64,000 nucleotides of DNA from Bradyrhizobium sp. cir1 (GTDB taxonomy: Bacteria > Pseudomonadota > Alphaproteobacteria > Rhizobiales > Xanthobacteraceae): positions 858,858 through 922,857 of the forward strand of contig NZ_JACIHE010000001.1 of the NCBI RefSeq assembly GCF_014198245.1. The letters are read 5' to 3'. The stretch's first letter is position 1. Each line of letters starts with the position of its first letter. Below the pieces are notes generated by a model that ran no database searches, was not told the DNA's origin, and saw only the letters and a list, made by a program, of their open reading frames with translations. A program made the position numbers and the translations under genes. This document shows, piece by piece, positions 1 through 9,365 of this stretch.

Positions 1-185
1 AGGGCACAGGACGGGAACCGGCGACGCCTTCCGTCGGCACGTTTGCAGCCATGCGGAGCGAGGGCGGCTGCACGGCGCGATCGCTGCGCATGCCTTCGCC
101 GGGACGACACCGGGTGTGCAGCAACTGCATTCGCGCATAACGCCTGCCCCGGCTACACTCATCCGATTCCCGGGAGCCCCTGCCC
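1..185. other. Left edge, no gene assigned
   Basis: No convincing gene lies here on the plus strand. On the minus strand an ATG at 52 opens a frame that runs off the window edge (MAANVPTEGVAGSRPVP), which could be the first residues of a divergent gene. No Shine-Dalgarno sequence precedes it, so it is only a possibility. The last part contains GGGAG at about 173-177, which serves the exporter gene starting at 186. Confidence 0.25.
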
Positions 186-911
186 TTGGCCTTTCTCTTC
201 GTCCTCACCGTCGGCCTGCTCGCCGGCACCATTTCCGGCATCGTCGGCACCGGCTCGTCGATCATGCTGATGCCGGTGCTGGTCTATGCCTACGGGCCGA
301 AGGAGGCCGTGCCGATCATGGCGGTCGCTTCCGTGATGGCAAATTTTTCACGGATCCTGGCCTGGTGGCGCGAGGTCGACTGGCGGGCCTGCGCGGCCTA
401 TTCGGTGACCGGCATCCCGGCCGCCGCGCTCGGCGCGCGCACCCTGCTGGCCCTGCCCTCGCATGCCGTGGACCTCGCCATCGGCACCTTCCTGATCGTG
501 ATGGTGCCGGTGCGGCACTGGCTGGCGCGGCATGACCTCAAGGCCAATCTCTGGCATCTCGCCATCGGGGGCGCCGTCATCGGCTATCTCACCGGCATCG
601 TGGTCTCGACCGGCCCGCTCAGCGTGCCGCTGTTCCTGTTCTACGGCCTGTCCAAGGGCGCCTTCCTCGCCACCGAGGCCGCCTCCTCGCTCGGCCTCTA
701 TTTCGCGAAATCCGTGACCTTCGAACGTTTCGGCGCGCTGACCGGCGATGTGTTCGTCAAGGGCCTGATCGCGGGTGCCTCGCTGATGTCCGGCGCCTTC
801 ATTGCAAAACGCTTCGTGCTGCACCTGAAGCCGGACGTGTTTCGTCTCTTGATGGACGCGATCATGCTCGCAGCCGGGCTCTCGATGCTCTGGAACGCGG
901 CGCAGCCGTAA
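186..911 (+). CDS. TauE/SafE (TSUP) family membrane exporter
   Basis: A 241-aa integral inner-membrane protein of the TSUP family, whose members export sulfite, sulfoacetate or other small organic anions. The N-terminal half opens with the family-type glycine-rich segment GTISGIVGTGSS (about residues 14-25). The second half repeats it as GIVVSTGPLSVPLF (about 138-151), the internal duplication expected of TSUP proteins. Hydrophobic segments run along the whole length. The start is TTG, with GGGAG eight bases upstream; no in-frame ATG offers a better start. It is converging with the GGDEF-EAL gene, leaving 6 bases between the stops. The substrate cannot be told from sequence. A second, unrelated-looking TSUP gene lies at 32.8 kb. 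Confidence 0.85.
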   Translation: MAFLFVLTVGLLAGTISGIVGTGSSIMLMPVLVYAYGPKEAVPIMAVASVMANFSRILAWWREVDWRACAAYSVTGIPAAALGARTLLALPSHAVDLAIGTFLIVMVPVRHWLARHDLKANLWHLAIGGAVIGYLTGIVVSTGPLSVPLFLFYGLSKGAFLATEAASSLGLYFAKSVTFERFGALTGDVFVKGLIAGASLMSGAFIAKRFVLHLKPDVFRLLMDAIMLAAGLSMLWNAAQP

Positions 912-917
912 GCCTGC

Positions 918-2969
918 TCAAGCGGCGAATTCCGGTGCAATCGACGGGCTATCGACGCGGACGCGCCCCTCGAGCCCCTGCAGCACAGCCGCGAGCGGCT
1001 GCGGCCGGTGGTAGAGATAGCCCTGCCCGAACCTCACGCCCATCTCGCGCATGGCCTCGGCCTGCTCGGCCCGCTCGATGCCTTCGGCAACGAGGGTCAG
1101 TCCCAGCGTGCCGGCGAGCGATGCGATGACGCCGACGATCGCCTTGTCTTCGGCGCTATCGGGTATCTCGCTGATGAACGCCTTGTCGATTTTGACCTTG
1201 TCGAGCGGGAACCGGCGCAGATGGGCGAGCGAAGAGTAGCCGGTGCCGAAATCGTCGAGCGCGATCGTGGCTCCCAGCCGCCGCAGACGATGCAACGTCT
1301 CCGAGGCGCTGGCGATGTTGTTGATCAGCGAGCCCTCGGTGATCTCGAGCTCGAGCATTGATGCCGTGACACCGAAGCGCGCACAGGTCGCGCGCAGCTC
1401 GGCGGCGAGCGAATGGTCGGCGAGCTCGGACGGCGGCAGATTGATCGCGATCCTTATATCCGGCCTGCCGGCGGCGGCCAGACGTTGCAGCGCGCGGCAG
1501 GCGTCGGTCAGCACATAGCGCGTCAGCCGGGCATTGTTGCCGCTGCGCTCGATCAGCGGCAGGAATTCGCCAGGACCAATCACGCCATGTTCAGGGTGGC
1601 GCCAGCGAATGAGCGCCTCGAGGCCGACGACAGCCGCGCTCTCGAGGTCGACCTGGCCTTGATACCAGACCTCGAACTGTCCCTCGGCAAACCCTGCGGG
1701 AATGGCAAGCTCGAGATCCCTGCGGCGGCGGTAGTCGCGCTGTAGCGCCTCGTCGAGCACTGCGACGGTGCCGGGCGCCTTGCTCTTGGCGTGGTAGAGC
1801 GCGATGTCGGCAAGCGCCGGCAGATGCGACAATTCAGGATCGCCGGCGCGGCGAACGGCAAGGCCGATGCTGGCGCGCGGTACGACCTGCTTGTCGTGCA
1901 GCCGGATCGGCTCCGAGATCGCATCCAGCAGCTGGCGCGCAAAGGCCTGCGCTGTCGCTTCGTTGCTGACCTCGGGGCGGATCACCACGAATTCGTCGCC
2001 GCCGAGCCGCGCGACCCAGTCCTGCGGCTCCACCGCCTCGCGAAGCCGCTCGGAGATGTGGACCAGGAACCTGTCGCCGGCATCATGGCCGAAGGTGTCG
2101 TTGATGCCCTTGAAATCGTCGAGGTCGATGAAGCAGAAGGCGATCAGCGAGTCCGGCGAGCCGGCATCGCCGCTCAGGGTCACGAGGCGCTCGGACAGCG
2201 AGCGCCGATTGGGCAGGCCCGTGAGCGGGTCGTGCGAAGCCATGTGCCCGAGCCGGTCGAGCGCGCCCGACGTCGTGTGCTGCATGGCGTTGAAGGCCTG
2301 CGCGAGCTGGCCGAATTCGTTCGACGACCTGATATCCGCCGGATAGGCGCGGCCATCCTGCTTGCTGCGCTGGATCGCCGACATGATCGCGGCGAGCGGC
2401 TTGCCGATGAAGATGTTGGCCGAGATGCGCATCGCCACCATGGTGGCGAGCGTTGCGAGCAGGCCGACGACGAGAAGCAGCATCAGCCGGCTGCTGGTGT
2501 CGGCATACACGGTCGCATAGGAATAGGCGATCGCGATGCGTCCGGCCTGCACGGCCATGTTGCCGTTGCGGTAGTTGATCGGACGCGAGACCTCCGCGAC
2601 CGCCTGGTCCGCGGGGCGCGCCACCACGCGGGCAATCGCAACGCCGGTGTCGTCATAGACGGCCGCGGCCGCGATGGTCTCGTCGTGCAGGATCTCGTTG
2701 AGCACGCCCGTGACCTGGTCGTAACGCATCTTCCAGAGCGGCTCGGCGATCAGCTCGGCGCGGCTCTCGGCGGTGCGGGCAATGCGGGCGTCGAGCTGGC
2801 GGATCTGCGACCAGAAATTGGTGGCCTCAACGCCGGCGGAGGCGAGCAATTGCACCAGCAGCAGGACCGGCACGGTGGCCCAGATCATCGCGCGGACGAC
2901 GGAGCGCAGGCGCTGCGGCGCAGCCCGCGGGTTGCTGTCCGGACCGGTCATGGCCTCATCCTCGCGCAT
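918..2969 (-). CDS. Membrane GGDEF-EAL cyclic-di-GMP enzyme
   Basis: A 683-aa inner-membrane protein. It has a first TM helix at about residues 25-45, a periplasmic sensor of about 110 residues, a second TM helix at about 162-182, a HAMP-like linker, a GGDEF domain and a C-terminal EAL domain (about 430-670). GGDEF is intact (323-327), so diguanylate cyclase activity is possible. The RxxD inhibitory site upstream reads EPQD, so product inhibition is probably lost. The EAL domain keeps EALIRW, DDFGTGYSSL and VKID, consistent with phosphodiesterase activity. Its ATG overlaps the stop of the upstream binding-protein gene as TGATG, so the two are translationally coupled. By analogy with NspS-MbaA the binding protein probably feeds ligand information to this receptor. 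Confidence 0.93.
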   Translation of the reverse strand: MREDEAMTGPDSNPRAAPQRLRSVVRAMIWATVPVLLLVQLLASAGVEATNFWSQIRQLDARIARTAESRAELIAEPLWKMRYDQVTGVLNEILHDETIAAAAVYDDTGVAIARVVARPADQAVAEVSRPINYRNGNMAVQAGRIAIAYSYATVYADTSSRLMLLLVVGLLATLATMVAMRISANIFIGKPLAAIMSAIQRSKQDGRAYPADIRSSNEFGQLAQAFNAMQHTTSGALDRLGHMASHDPLTGLPNRRSLSERLVTLSGDAGSPDSLIAFCFIDLDDFKGINDTFGHDAGDRFLVHISERLREAVEPQDWVARLGGDEFVVIRPEVSNEATAQAFARQLLDAISEPIRLHDKQVVPRASIGLAVRRAGDPELSHLPALADIALYHAKSKAPGTVAVLDEALQRDYRRRRDLELAIPAGFAEGQFEVWYQGQVDLESAAVVGLEALIRWRHPEHGVIGPGEFLPLIERSGNNARLTRYVLTDACRALQRLAAAGRPDIRIAINLPPSELADHSLAAELRATCARFGVTASMLELEITEGSLINNIASASETLHRLRRLGATIALDDFGTGYSSLAHLRRFPLDKVKIDKAFISEIPDSAEDKAIVGVIASLAGTLGLTLVAEGIERAEQAEAMREMGVRFGQGYLYHRPQPLAAVLQGLEGRVRVDSPSIAPEFAA

Positions 2970-4138
2970 CAGTCACCGGCGCCGTCCGGACGAGCCAGGG
3001 ACGAGATGAGCGCATCGAGGGAGAAATCATATTGGCCGCAGCGTCCCGCCTGCGCCCTGAACCGCGTGAAATCGATCCGGTCGAAGGCGCGCGTCTTGAT
3101 GAGGTCGCCGACCGAAGCCAGATTGTCGCGCGTGATCGCGGAGGTCTTGACCTCGACCCGTGGGGATGCGTCGGCGAAATCGCAGCCATCAGCGTAGTCG
3201 CGCAGCAGCACGATCGACCAGCCGCCGAGCAGGAAGTGCCCGCCGTCGGTCAGCAGCAGACGGCCGGCCTTGATCTCGCGCAGCGCGTCCTCCGACCAGT
3301 TGAGGCCGACGACCTCGATGTTGCGGCCGGGCACGAGGCCGGCCTCGGTGATTGCGCGGAGCGCGCCAAGCGCCATCGGATCGTTCCCGGCCCATATGCC
3401 GGCGGGCCGGATCTCCTTGCGCGCGGCCCAGCCCAGATAATTCGCCGTGACCTGCTCGGCCTCGGACTGCGTCCAGTTGGCGAACAGCATCCGGTCGACC
3501 ACCACGTCGGGCGCCGCGTCCGCGGCAAGCTTGAGACCGGCATTGCGCGCGATCGAGGCCGGCGTGATCTCGTCGCCGCCGATGCCGAGAATGTGGATCT
3601 TGCCGTCCGGGCTCTGCCATTTCTCGGCGCGGGCCGTGCTGATCAGCGCGTTCGCCATCCGCGCGCCCGCGGTCTGAAGATCGGTCGTGATGTCGCCGAG
3701 CCAGGTCTTGAGCTTCTGGCGCGGCGGCCCGAGGCGCTTTGCGTCCTCGCCGATCAGCGTGTTCGAGAGCAGCAGCGTCCTGACCCCGGCGGCCTCGGCC
3801 GCCTCCAGGATCGGAACGGCGGCGGATTCCTCGTTCGAGAGGATCAGGAAATCGGGCTTGTCGGCACGCGCGACCACGCCGAGCCCCAGCTCCTGCATGG
3901 TGCGGTAATTGCGCTCGCTGGTCAGCACCTCGACATGCGCATCGAGCTTGCGGCCGGCGGCCCGCATGGTCTGCGCGACCATGTCCCAGTAGACCTCGCC
4001 GGTCTTGCCGGGGCTCACGAAGACGATGTTGAGGGATTTGGCATCGGCCGCGGCGATATGGCCTGCCGGCGCGAAAACGCCACAGGCGATGCCCGCAGCG
4101 AGCACTATCCGAAAAAATACCGTCATTCGTCCCGCCAT
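2969..4138 (-). CDS. Periplasmic sugar-type binding protein coupled to the c-di-GMP receptor
   Basis: A 389-aa protein with an N-terminal signal peptide (hydrophobic core FFRIVLAAGIACGVFA, cleavage near AAADA). It then has the fold signature of periplasmic binding proteins of the ribose/LacI-like class (NIVFVSPGKTGEVYWDMV near the mature N-terminus; GIWAGNDPMALGALRA about two thirds along). Such proteins normally serve ABC transporters, but no permease or ATPase is adjacent. The only partner is the GGDEF-EAL gene, joined by a TGATG stop/start overlap. This suggests a sensory rather than transport role, like LuxP or NspS (inference). The ligand is unknown. Confidence 0.85.
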   Translation of the reverse strand: MAGRMTVFFRIVLAAGIACGVFAPAGHIAAADAKSLNIVFVSPGKTGEVYWDMVAQTMRAAGRKLDAHVEVLTSERNYRTMQELGLGVVARADKPDFLILSNEESAAVPILEAAEAAGVRTLLLSNTLIGEDAKRLGPPRQKLKTWLGDITTDLQTAGARMANALISTARAEKWQSPDGKIHILGIGGDEITPASIARNAGLKLAADAAPDVVVDRMLFANWTQSEAEQVTANYLGWAARKEIRPAGIWAGNDPMALGALRAITEAGLVPGRNIEVVGLNWSEDALREIKAGRLLLTDGGHFLLGGWSIVLLRDYADGCDFADASPRVEVKTSAITRDNLASVGDLIKTRAFDRIDFTRFRAQAGRCGQYDFSLDALISSLARPDGAGD

Positions 4139-4331
4139 CCCGTATCGGTTCCGAACCTGGACCTGCGTCCGCTAACATTTGGCAAAATCCGGCGCGGCGC
4201 GGCGACCTAGAGCTAACAAAGGGTGTACCGGTCGTGGTGAATTGCGGTGTGGGCGCGCGACTGATCGGCCTCAGGGCCCGCCATTCCGTGCTATCAGCAG
4301 ACCCCTGAAACCTCCGACTCAATCGTCCCCA

Positions 4332-5777
<1,446 letters not shown>

Positions 5778-5943
5778 CCGGAGGTGACGCCGGAGGCCCC
5801 CGCCGCTATACAGCCGTCACAAAAGCAGCATGGGATTGCGTGGTTGCGGCCTTGCCGGGAACGCCGTCTGCCTCTCTTTTAGGGCGGCGGCCAAACACCG
5901 ATTCGCTGAGCACCTTTGAAGTACGAGCGGACCAGACCAGCCG

Positions 5944-6573
5944 ATGCCAGTAACACTCCTCGACCTGATCCTGCTCGGTGTGATGCTGATCTCGGGCCTG
6001 CTCGCGATGGTCCGCGGCTTCATGCGCGAAATCCTGTCGATCGCGGCCTGGGGTGCGGCGGCAATCGTGACGCTCTACTCGTTCTCGAAGCTGCTGCCGA
6101 CCGCAAAAACCTATTTCAACAACGACACGGTGGCGAGCGTGGTCGTGGTCGCCGGCGTGTTCGTCGGCACCCTCGTCGTGGTCTCCGTGATCACGGTCCG
6201 GATCTCCGACATGATCCTGGATTCGCGCATCGGCGCGCTGGACCGCACCCTCGGCTTCCTGTTTGGCCTGGCTCGCGGGCTTTTGATTGTCGTGGTCGCC
6301 TTCCTGTTCTTCACCTGGCTGGTGCCGGACAAGCAGCGCCCGGACTGGGTCACGGGGGCGAAATCCCGCGTGGTGCTCCAGGGAACCGGGGATTGGCTGA
6401 TGGCCCTCTTGCCTGACGACCCCGAGAACACCATCTTGAAGAGATTCAAGAAAAACAAACCAGATGATGATCAAGCTGATTCCGAGCAGCAGCCTTCGGG
6501 CAGTGGCGACGGATACAGTAAACCCGCTCGTGACAGTTTGAAAAAACTGATCGAGAAACCCGCGGCACGTTGA
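5944..6573 (+). CDS. cvpA: CvpA family membrane protein
   Basis: A 209-aa inner-membrane protein of the CvpA (colicin V production) family. It starts PVTLLDLILLGVMLISGLLA, has the conserved RGFMREI motif near residue 22-28, and about four TM helices to about residue 125. The hydrophilic tail (about 160-209) is rich in Lys, Asp and Gln. CvpA homologues are needed for colicin V export and envelope homeostasis in enterobacteria; the molecular role is poorly defined. The position directly before purF is the classical cvpA-purF arrangement, 29 bases apart, suggesting co-transcription. Confidence 0.92.
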   Translation: MPVTLLDLILLGVMLISGLLAMVRGFMREILSIAAWGAAAIVTLYSFSKLLPTAKTYFNNDTVASVVVVAGVFVGTLVVVSVITVRISDMILDSRIGALDRTLGFLFGLARGLLIVVVAFLFFTWLVPDKQRPDWVTGAKSRVVLQGTGDWLMALLPDDPENTILKRFKKNKPDDDQADSEQQPSGSGDGYSKPARDSLKKLIEKPAAR

Positions 6574-6602
6574 CTTGAGCCCTAGAGAGAGGCGCGAACG
6601 AG

Positions 6603-8126
6603 ATGCGACACCCTGACCAGGACGCTGAACTTGATCTCGACGCCAAGGCCGGTTTGAGCCCGTCCACGCTGGAGCTTCAGGACGATCTGGAAGGGGATAC
6701 GCTGCGCGAGGAATGCGGCGTGTTCGGCATCTACGGTCACCCCGACGCCGCCGCCATCACCGCGCTCGGCCTCCACGCCCTGCAGCACCGCGGCCAGGAG
6801 GCCGCCGGCATCGTCTCCTACGACGGCAGCCGCTTTCACTCGGAACGCCGCCTCGGCCTCGTCGGCGACACCTTCTCCCGCCGCGAGGTGATCGACCGCC
6901 TGCCCGGCAATGTCGCGGTCGGCCATGTCCGCTACTCCACCACCGGCGCCACCATCCTGCGCAACGTGCAGCCGCTGTTCGCCGAGCTCAATGCCGGCGG
7001 CCTCGCGGTCGCCCATAACGGCAACCTCACCAACGGCCTGACGCTGCGCCGCGAGCTCGTGAGGCACGGCGCGATGATGCAGTCGACCACCGACACCGAG
7101 GTGATCCTGCACCTGGTCGCACGCTCCAAGCGCGCCCGTTTCATCGAGCGCTATATCGACGCGCTGCGCGAGATCGAAGGCGCCTATGCGCTGGTCTCGC
7201 TCACCAACAAGAAGCTGGTCGGCGCGCGCGATCCACGCGGCATCCGCCCGCTCGTGCTCGGCGAGCTCGACGGCTGCCCGATCCTGACCTCGGAGACCTG
7301 CGCGCTCGACATCATCGGCGCGCGCTTCGTGCGCGACATCGAGCCCGGCGAAGTCATCGTGTTCGACGAGAACGGCCAGGACATCCACAAGCCGTTCCCG
7401 CCGATAGCGCCGCGTCCCTGCATCTTCGAATACATCTACTTCTCCCGGCCCGACTCCATCGTCCATGGCCGCTCGGTCTACGAGGTGCGCAAGGCCTTCG
7501 GTGCGCAGCTCGCGCGCGAGAGCCACGTGCCGATCGACGTCGTCGTGCCGGTGCCGGATTCCGGCGTGCCCGCCGCGGTCGGCTACAGCCAGCATTCCGG
7601 CGTGCCGTTCGAACTCGGCATCATCCGCAACCATTATGTCGGCCGCACCTTCATCCAGCCGACCCAGGCGATCCGCGAATCCGGCGTGCGCATGAAGCAC
7701 TCGGCCAACCGCGCCGCGATCGAAGGCAAGCGCATCATCCTGATCGACGACTCGCTGGTGCGCGGCACCACCTCGAAGAAGATCGTGCGCATGATGCGCG
7801 ATGCCGGCGCCAAGGAAGTCCATTTCCGCCTCGCCTCACCCCCGATCCTCTATCCGGATTATTACGGCATCGACCTGCCCGACCGCGGCGGCCTCCTGGC
7901 TGCGACGCATTCGCTGGAGGAGATGCGCGAGATCATCGGCGCCGACTCGCTCGCCTTCCTGTCGATCGACGGCATGTACCGCGCCATGGGCGAGCCCGGC
8001 CGCGACCCCGCCAATCCGAAGTTCTCGGACCACTGCTTCACCGGGGCCTATCCGACCCACCTCACCGACCAGACCCAGACCGAGCCGCAGCCGCGGCAGC
8101 TGTCCCTGCTGGCGGAGGCGAGCTGA
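6603..8126 (+). CDS. purF: Amidophosphoribosyltransferase
   Basis: A 507-aa PurF, catalysing the first committed step of de novo purine synthesis (PRPP plus glutamine to 5-phosphoribosylamine). A 37-residue propeptide precedes the nucleophile in EECGVFGIYG (Cys38), which is exposed after processing. The class II glutamine amidotransferase domain (about 38-270) contains HVRYSTTG and HNGNLTN. The phosphoribosyltransferase domain follows, with the PRPP loop IILIDDSLVRGTTSKKI. A GAGAGG sequence lies about 15 bases upstream of the ATG. Length and motifs are normal. Confidence 0.97.
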   Translation: MRHPDQDAELDLDAKAGLSPSTLELQDDLEGDTLREECGVFGIYGHPDAAAITALGLHALQHRGQEAAGIVSYDGSRFHSERRLGLVGDTFSRREVIDRLPGNVAVGHVRYSTTGATILRNVQPLFAELNAGGLAVAHNGNLTNGLTLRRELVRHGAMMQSTTDTEVILHLVARSKRARFIERYIDALREIEGAYALVSLTNKKLVGARDPRGIRPLVLGELDGCPILTSETCALDIIGARFVRDIEPGEVIVFDENGQDIHKPFPPIAPRPCIFEYIYFSRPDSIVHGRSVYEVRKAFGAQLARESHVPIDVVVPVPDSGVPAAVGYSQHSGVPFELGIIRNHYVGRTFIQPTQAIRESGVRMKHSANRAAIEGKRIILIDDSLVRGTTSKKIVRMMRDAGAKEVHFRLASPPILYPDYYGIDLPDRGGLLAATHSLEEMREIIGADSLAFLSIDGMYRAMGEPGRDPANPKFSDHCFTGAYPTHLTDQTQTEPQPRQLSLLAEAS

Positions 8127-8142
8127 CGCGGAGATCGCGACG

Positions 8143-8286
8143 ATGCAGCTGACCATCGCCATCCTCTGCGGAATGCTTTTGGCCGGCTTCATCGTCTTCG
8201 CCTTCAGGCAGGGTACGAAGGTAACACCCGACGGTTCCGGAAACGGGACGAACAACGACAACATGCAGTTGGGCGGCGACAGCTAA
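8143..8286 (+). CDS. Small single-pass membrane protein, unknown
   Basis: A 47-aa reading frame beginning 16 bases after the purF stop. It starts MQLTIAILCGMLLAGFIVFA, one TM helix, followed by a short hydrophilic tail rich in Gly, Asn and Asp. GAGATCGCGACG precedes the ATG and gives a weak ribosome binding site. I do not recognise a named family. It is probably co-transcribed with purF. The evidence is the membrane-helix composition, its position in the operon and the clean stop just before an intergenic palindrome. Confidence 0.6.
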   Translation: MQLTIAILCGMLLAGFIVFAFRQGTKVTPDGSGNGTNNDNMQLGGDS

Positions 8287-8303
8287 GCTCGAAGGCGATA
8301 ATT

Positions 8304-8336
8304 CCGTCATGGCCGGGCTTGTCCCGGCCGTCCACG
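8304..8336. repeat. Palindromic intergenic repeat (REP-like)
   Basis: GGCCGGG and CCCGGCC arms (8311-8317 and 8323-8329) enclose a short loop, in the context CGTCATGGCCGGGCTTGTCC. This is one of several hairpin families scattered between genes in this window. It may also act as a transcription terminator for the purF unit. Confidence 0.6.
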
Positions 8337-8352
8337 GCTGTAAAACCCCGCC

Positions 8353-9093
8353 ATGACAAAGCCCCTCGCCGACCGCATCGCTCTCGTCACCGGCGCCTCG
8401 CGCGGCATCGGTTTCGCCACCGCCAGGGCGCTGGCCAAGGCGGGCGCGCATATCGTGGCGACGGCGCGGACGCAGGGCGGGCTGGAAGAGCTCGACGACG
8501 AGATCCGCAAGGACGGCGGCAGCGCCACCCTGGTGCCGCTCAACCTCACCGATTCCGACGGCATCGCGCGGCTCGGCGCCGGCCTGCACGAGCGCTATGG
8601 CAAGCTCGACATCCTCGTCGGCAACGCCGGCGTGCTCGGCCCCTCCTCGCCGATCGGCCATATCGAGCTGAAGACCTTCAACGACGTGATGGCCGTCAAC
8701 GTCTCCGCGAACTTCCAGCTGATCCGCTGCATGGAGCCGCTGCTCAAGCAGTCCGACGCCGGCCGCGCGGTGTTCATTACGTCGGGCGCCGCCAACAAGG
8801 CGACCGCCTATGTCAGCCCCTACGCGGCATCGAAGGCCGCGCTGGAAACGCTGGCGCGCGCCTGGGCGCAGGAGACCGCGAACACGCCTCTGCGCGTCAA
8901 CCTGTTCAATCCGGGGCCGGTCCGCACCCGCATGCGCGCCACGCTGATGCCGGGCGAAGACCCTGAGACGCTGGATACGCCCGAGCAGGTCGCCGAGCTC
9001 ATCGTGCCGCTATGCGCACCCGACTGGACCGAAACCGGCAAATTCTACGACTACAAGACCCGCAGCCTGATGAGCTTTCAGCCGCCAGCATGA
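8353..9093 (+). CDS. SDR family NAD(P)-dependent oxidoreductase
   Basis: A 246-aa classical short-chain dehydrogenase/reductase. It shows the N-terminal nucleotide-binding TGASRGIG (about 14-21), NAG (about 92-94), and the catalytic YAASK (about 158-162). Ser in FITSGAANK completes the triad. The C-terminal part has the NPGPVRTRMR motif of many FabG-like enzymes. The substrate is not predictable. It follows purF and the small membrane protein after a palindromic repeat, so it is likely a separate unit. Confidence 0.9.
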   Translation: MTKPLADRIALVTGASRGIGFATARALAKAGAHIVATARTQGGLEELDDEIRKDGGSATLVPLNLTDSDGIARLGAGLHERYGKLDILVGNAGVLGPSSPIGHIELKTFNDVMAVNVSANFQLIRCMEPLLKQSDAGRAVFITSGAANKATAYVSPYAASKAALETLARAWAQETANTPLRVNLFNPGPVRTRMRATLMPGEDPETLDTPEQVAELIVPLCAPDWTETGKFYDYKTRSLMSFQPPA

Positions 9094-9365
9094 AGGCGAG
9101 CAGTTTGTCGAACCATCGCGGGTAACGCCGATACCGCCGAGGTCGATACCGGAAAACGCATCCAGAAATTCAAGCTGCCATCGGACGCGCTGAAATAGCG
9201 TCTCAACGCATTTTGCCCAAAAGTTAACTGACGGATGACGCTACGACGCAGCGCCATCCGGCTTTAGGCGCATTGCCGCCGGCCGTGGGACACGGTAGAG
9301 CCATCGACAGGAACAAGGCTCCGTAAGAGAGCCGTCCGAATATTTGACAATGGAGGAGACCTTTT
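9094..9365 (+). other. Intergenic region with a possible gene remnant and livK-like promoter
   Basis: At 9121-9198 a 25-codon open stretch reads GNADTAEVDTGKRIQKFKLP then SDALK and a stop. Its composition is coding-like but it has no start or upstream continuation, so it may be the tail of a decayed gene. The last part (9300-9365) leads into the next gene, with GGAGGAG at about 9353-9359 as a strong ribosome binding site. Nothing else was recognised. Confidence 0.3.

Noticed and set aside
1791..3197. 468-codon plus-strand frame opposite the GGDEF-EAL gene
   Set aside because: Antisense shadow of a GC-rich gene with clear domains; Arg/Ala/Gly-rich translation with no motif.
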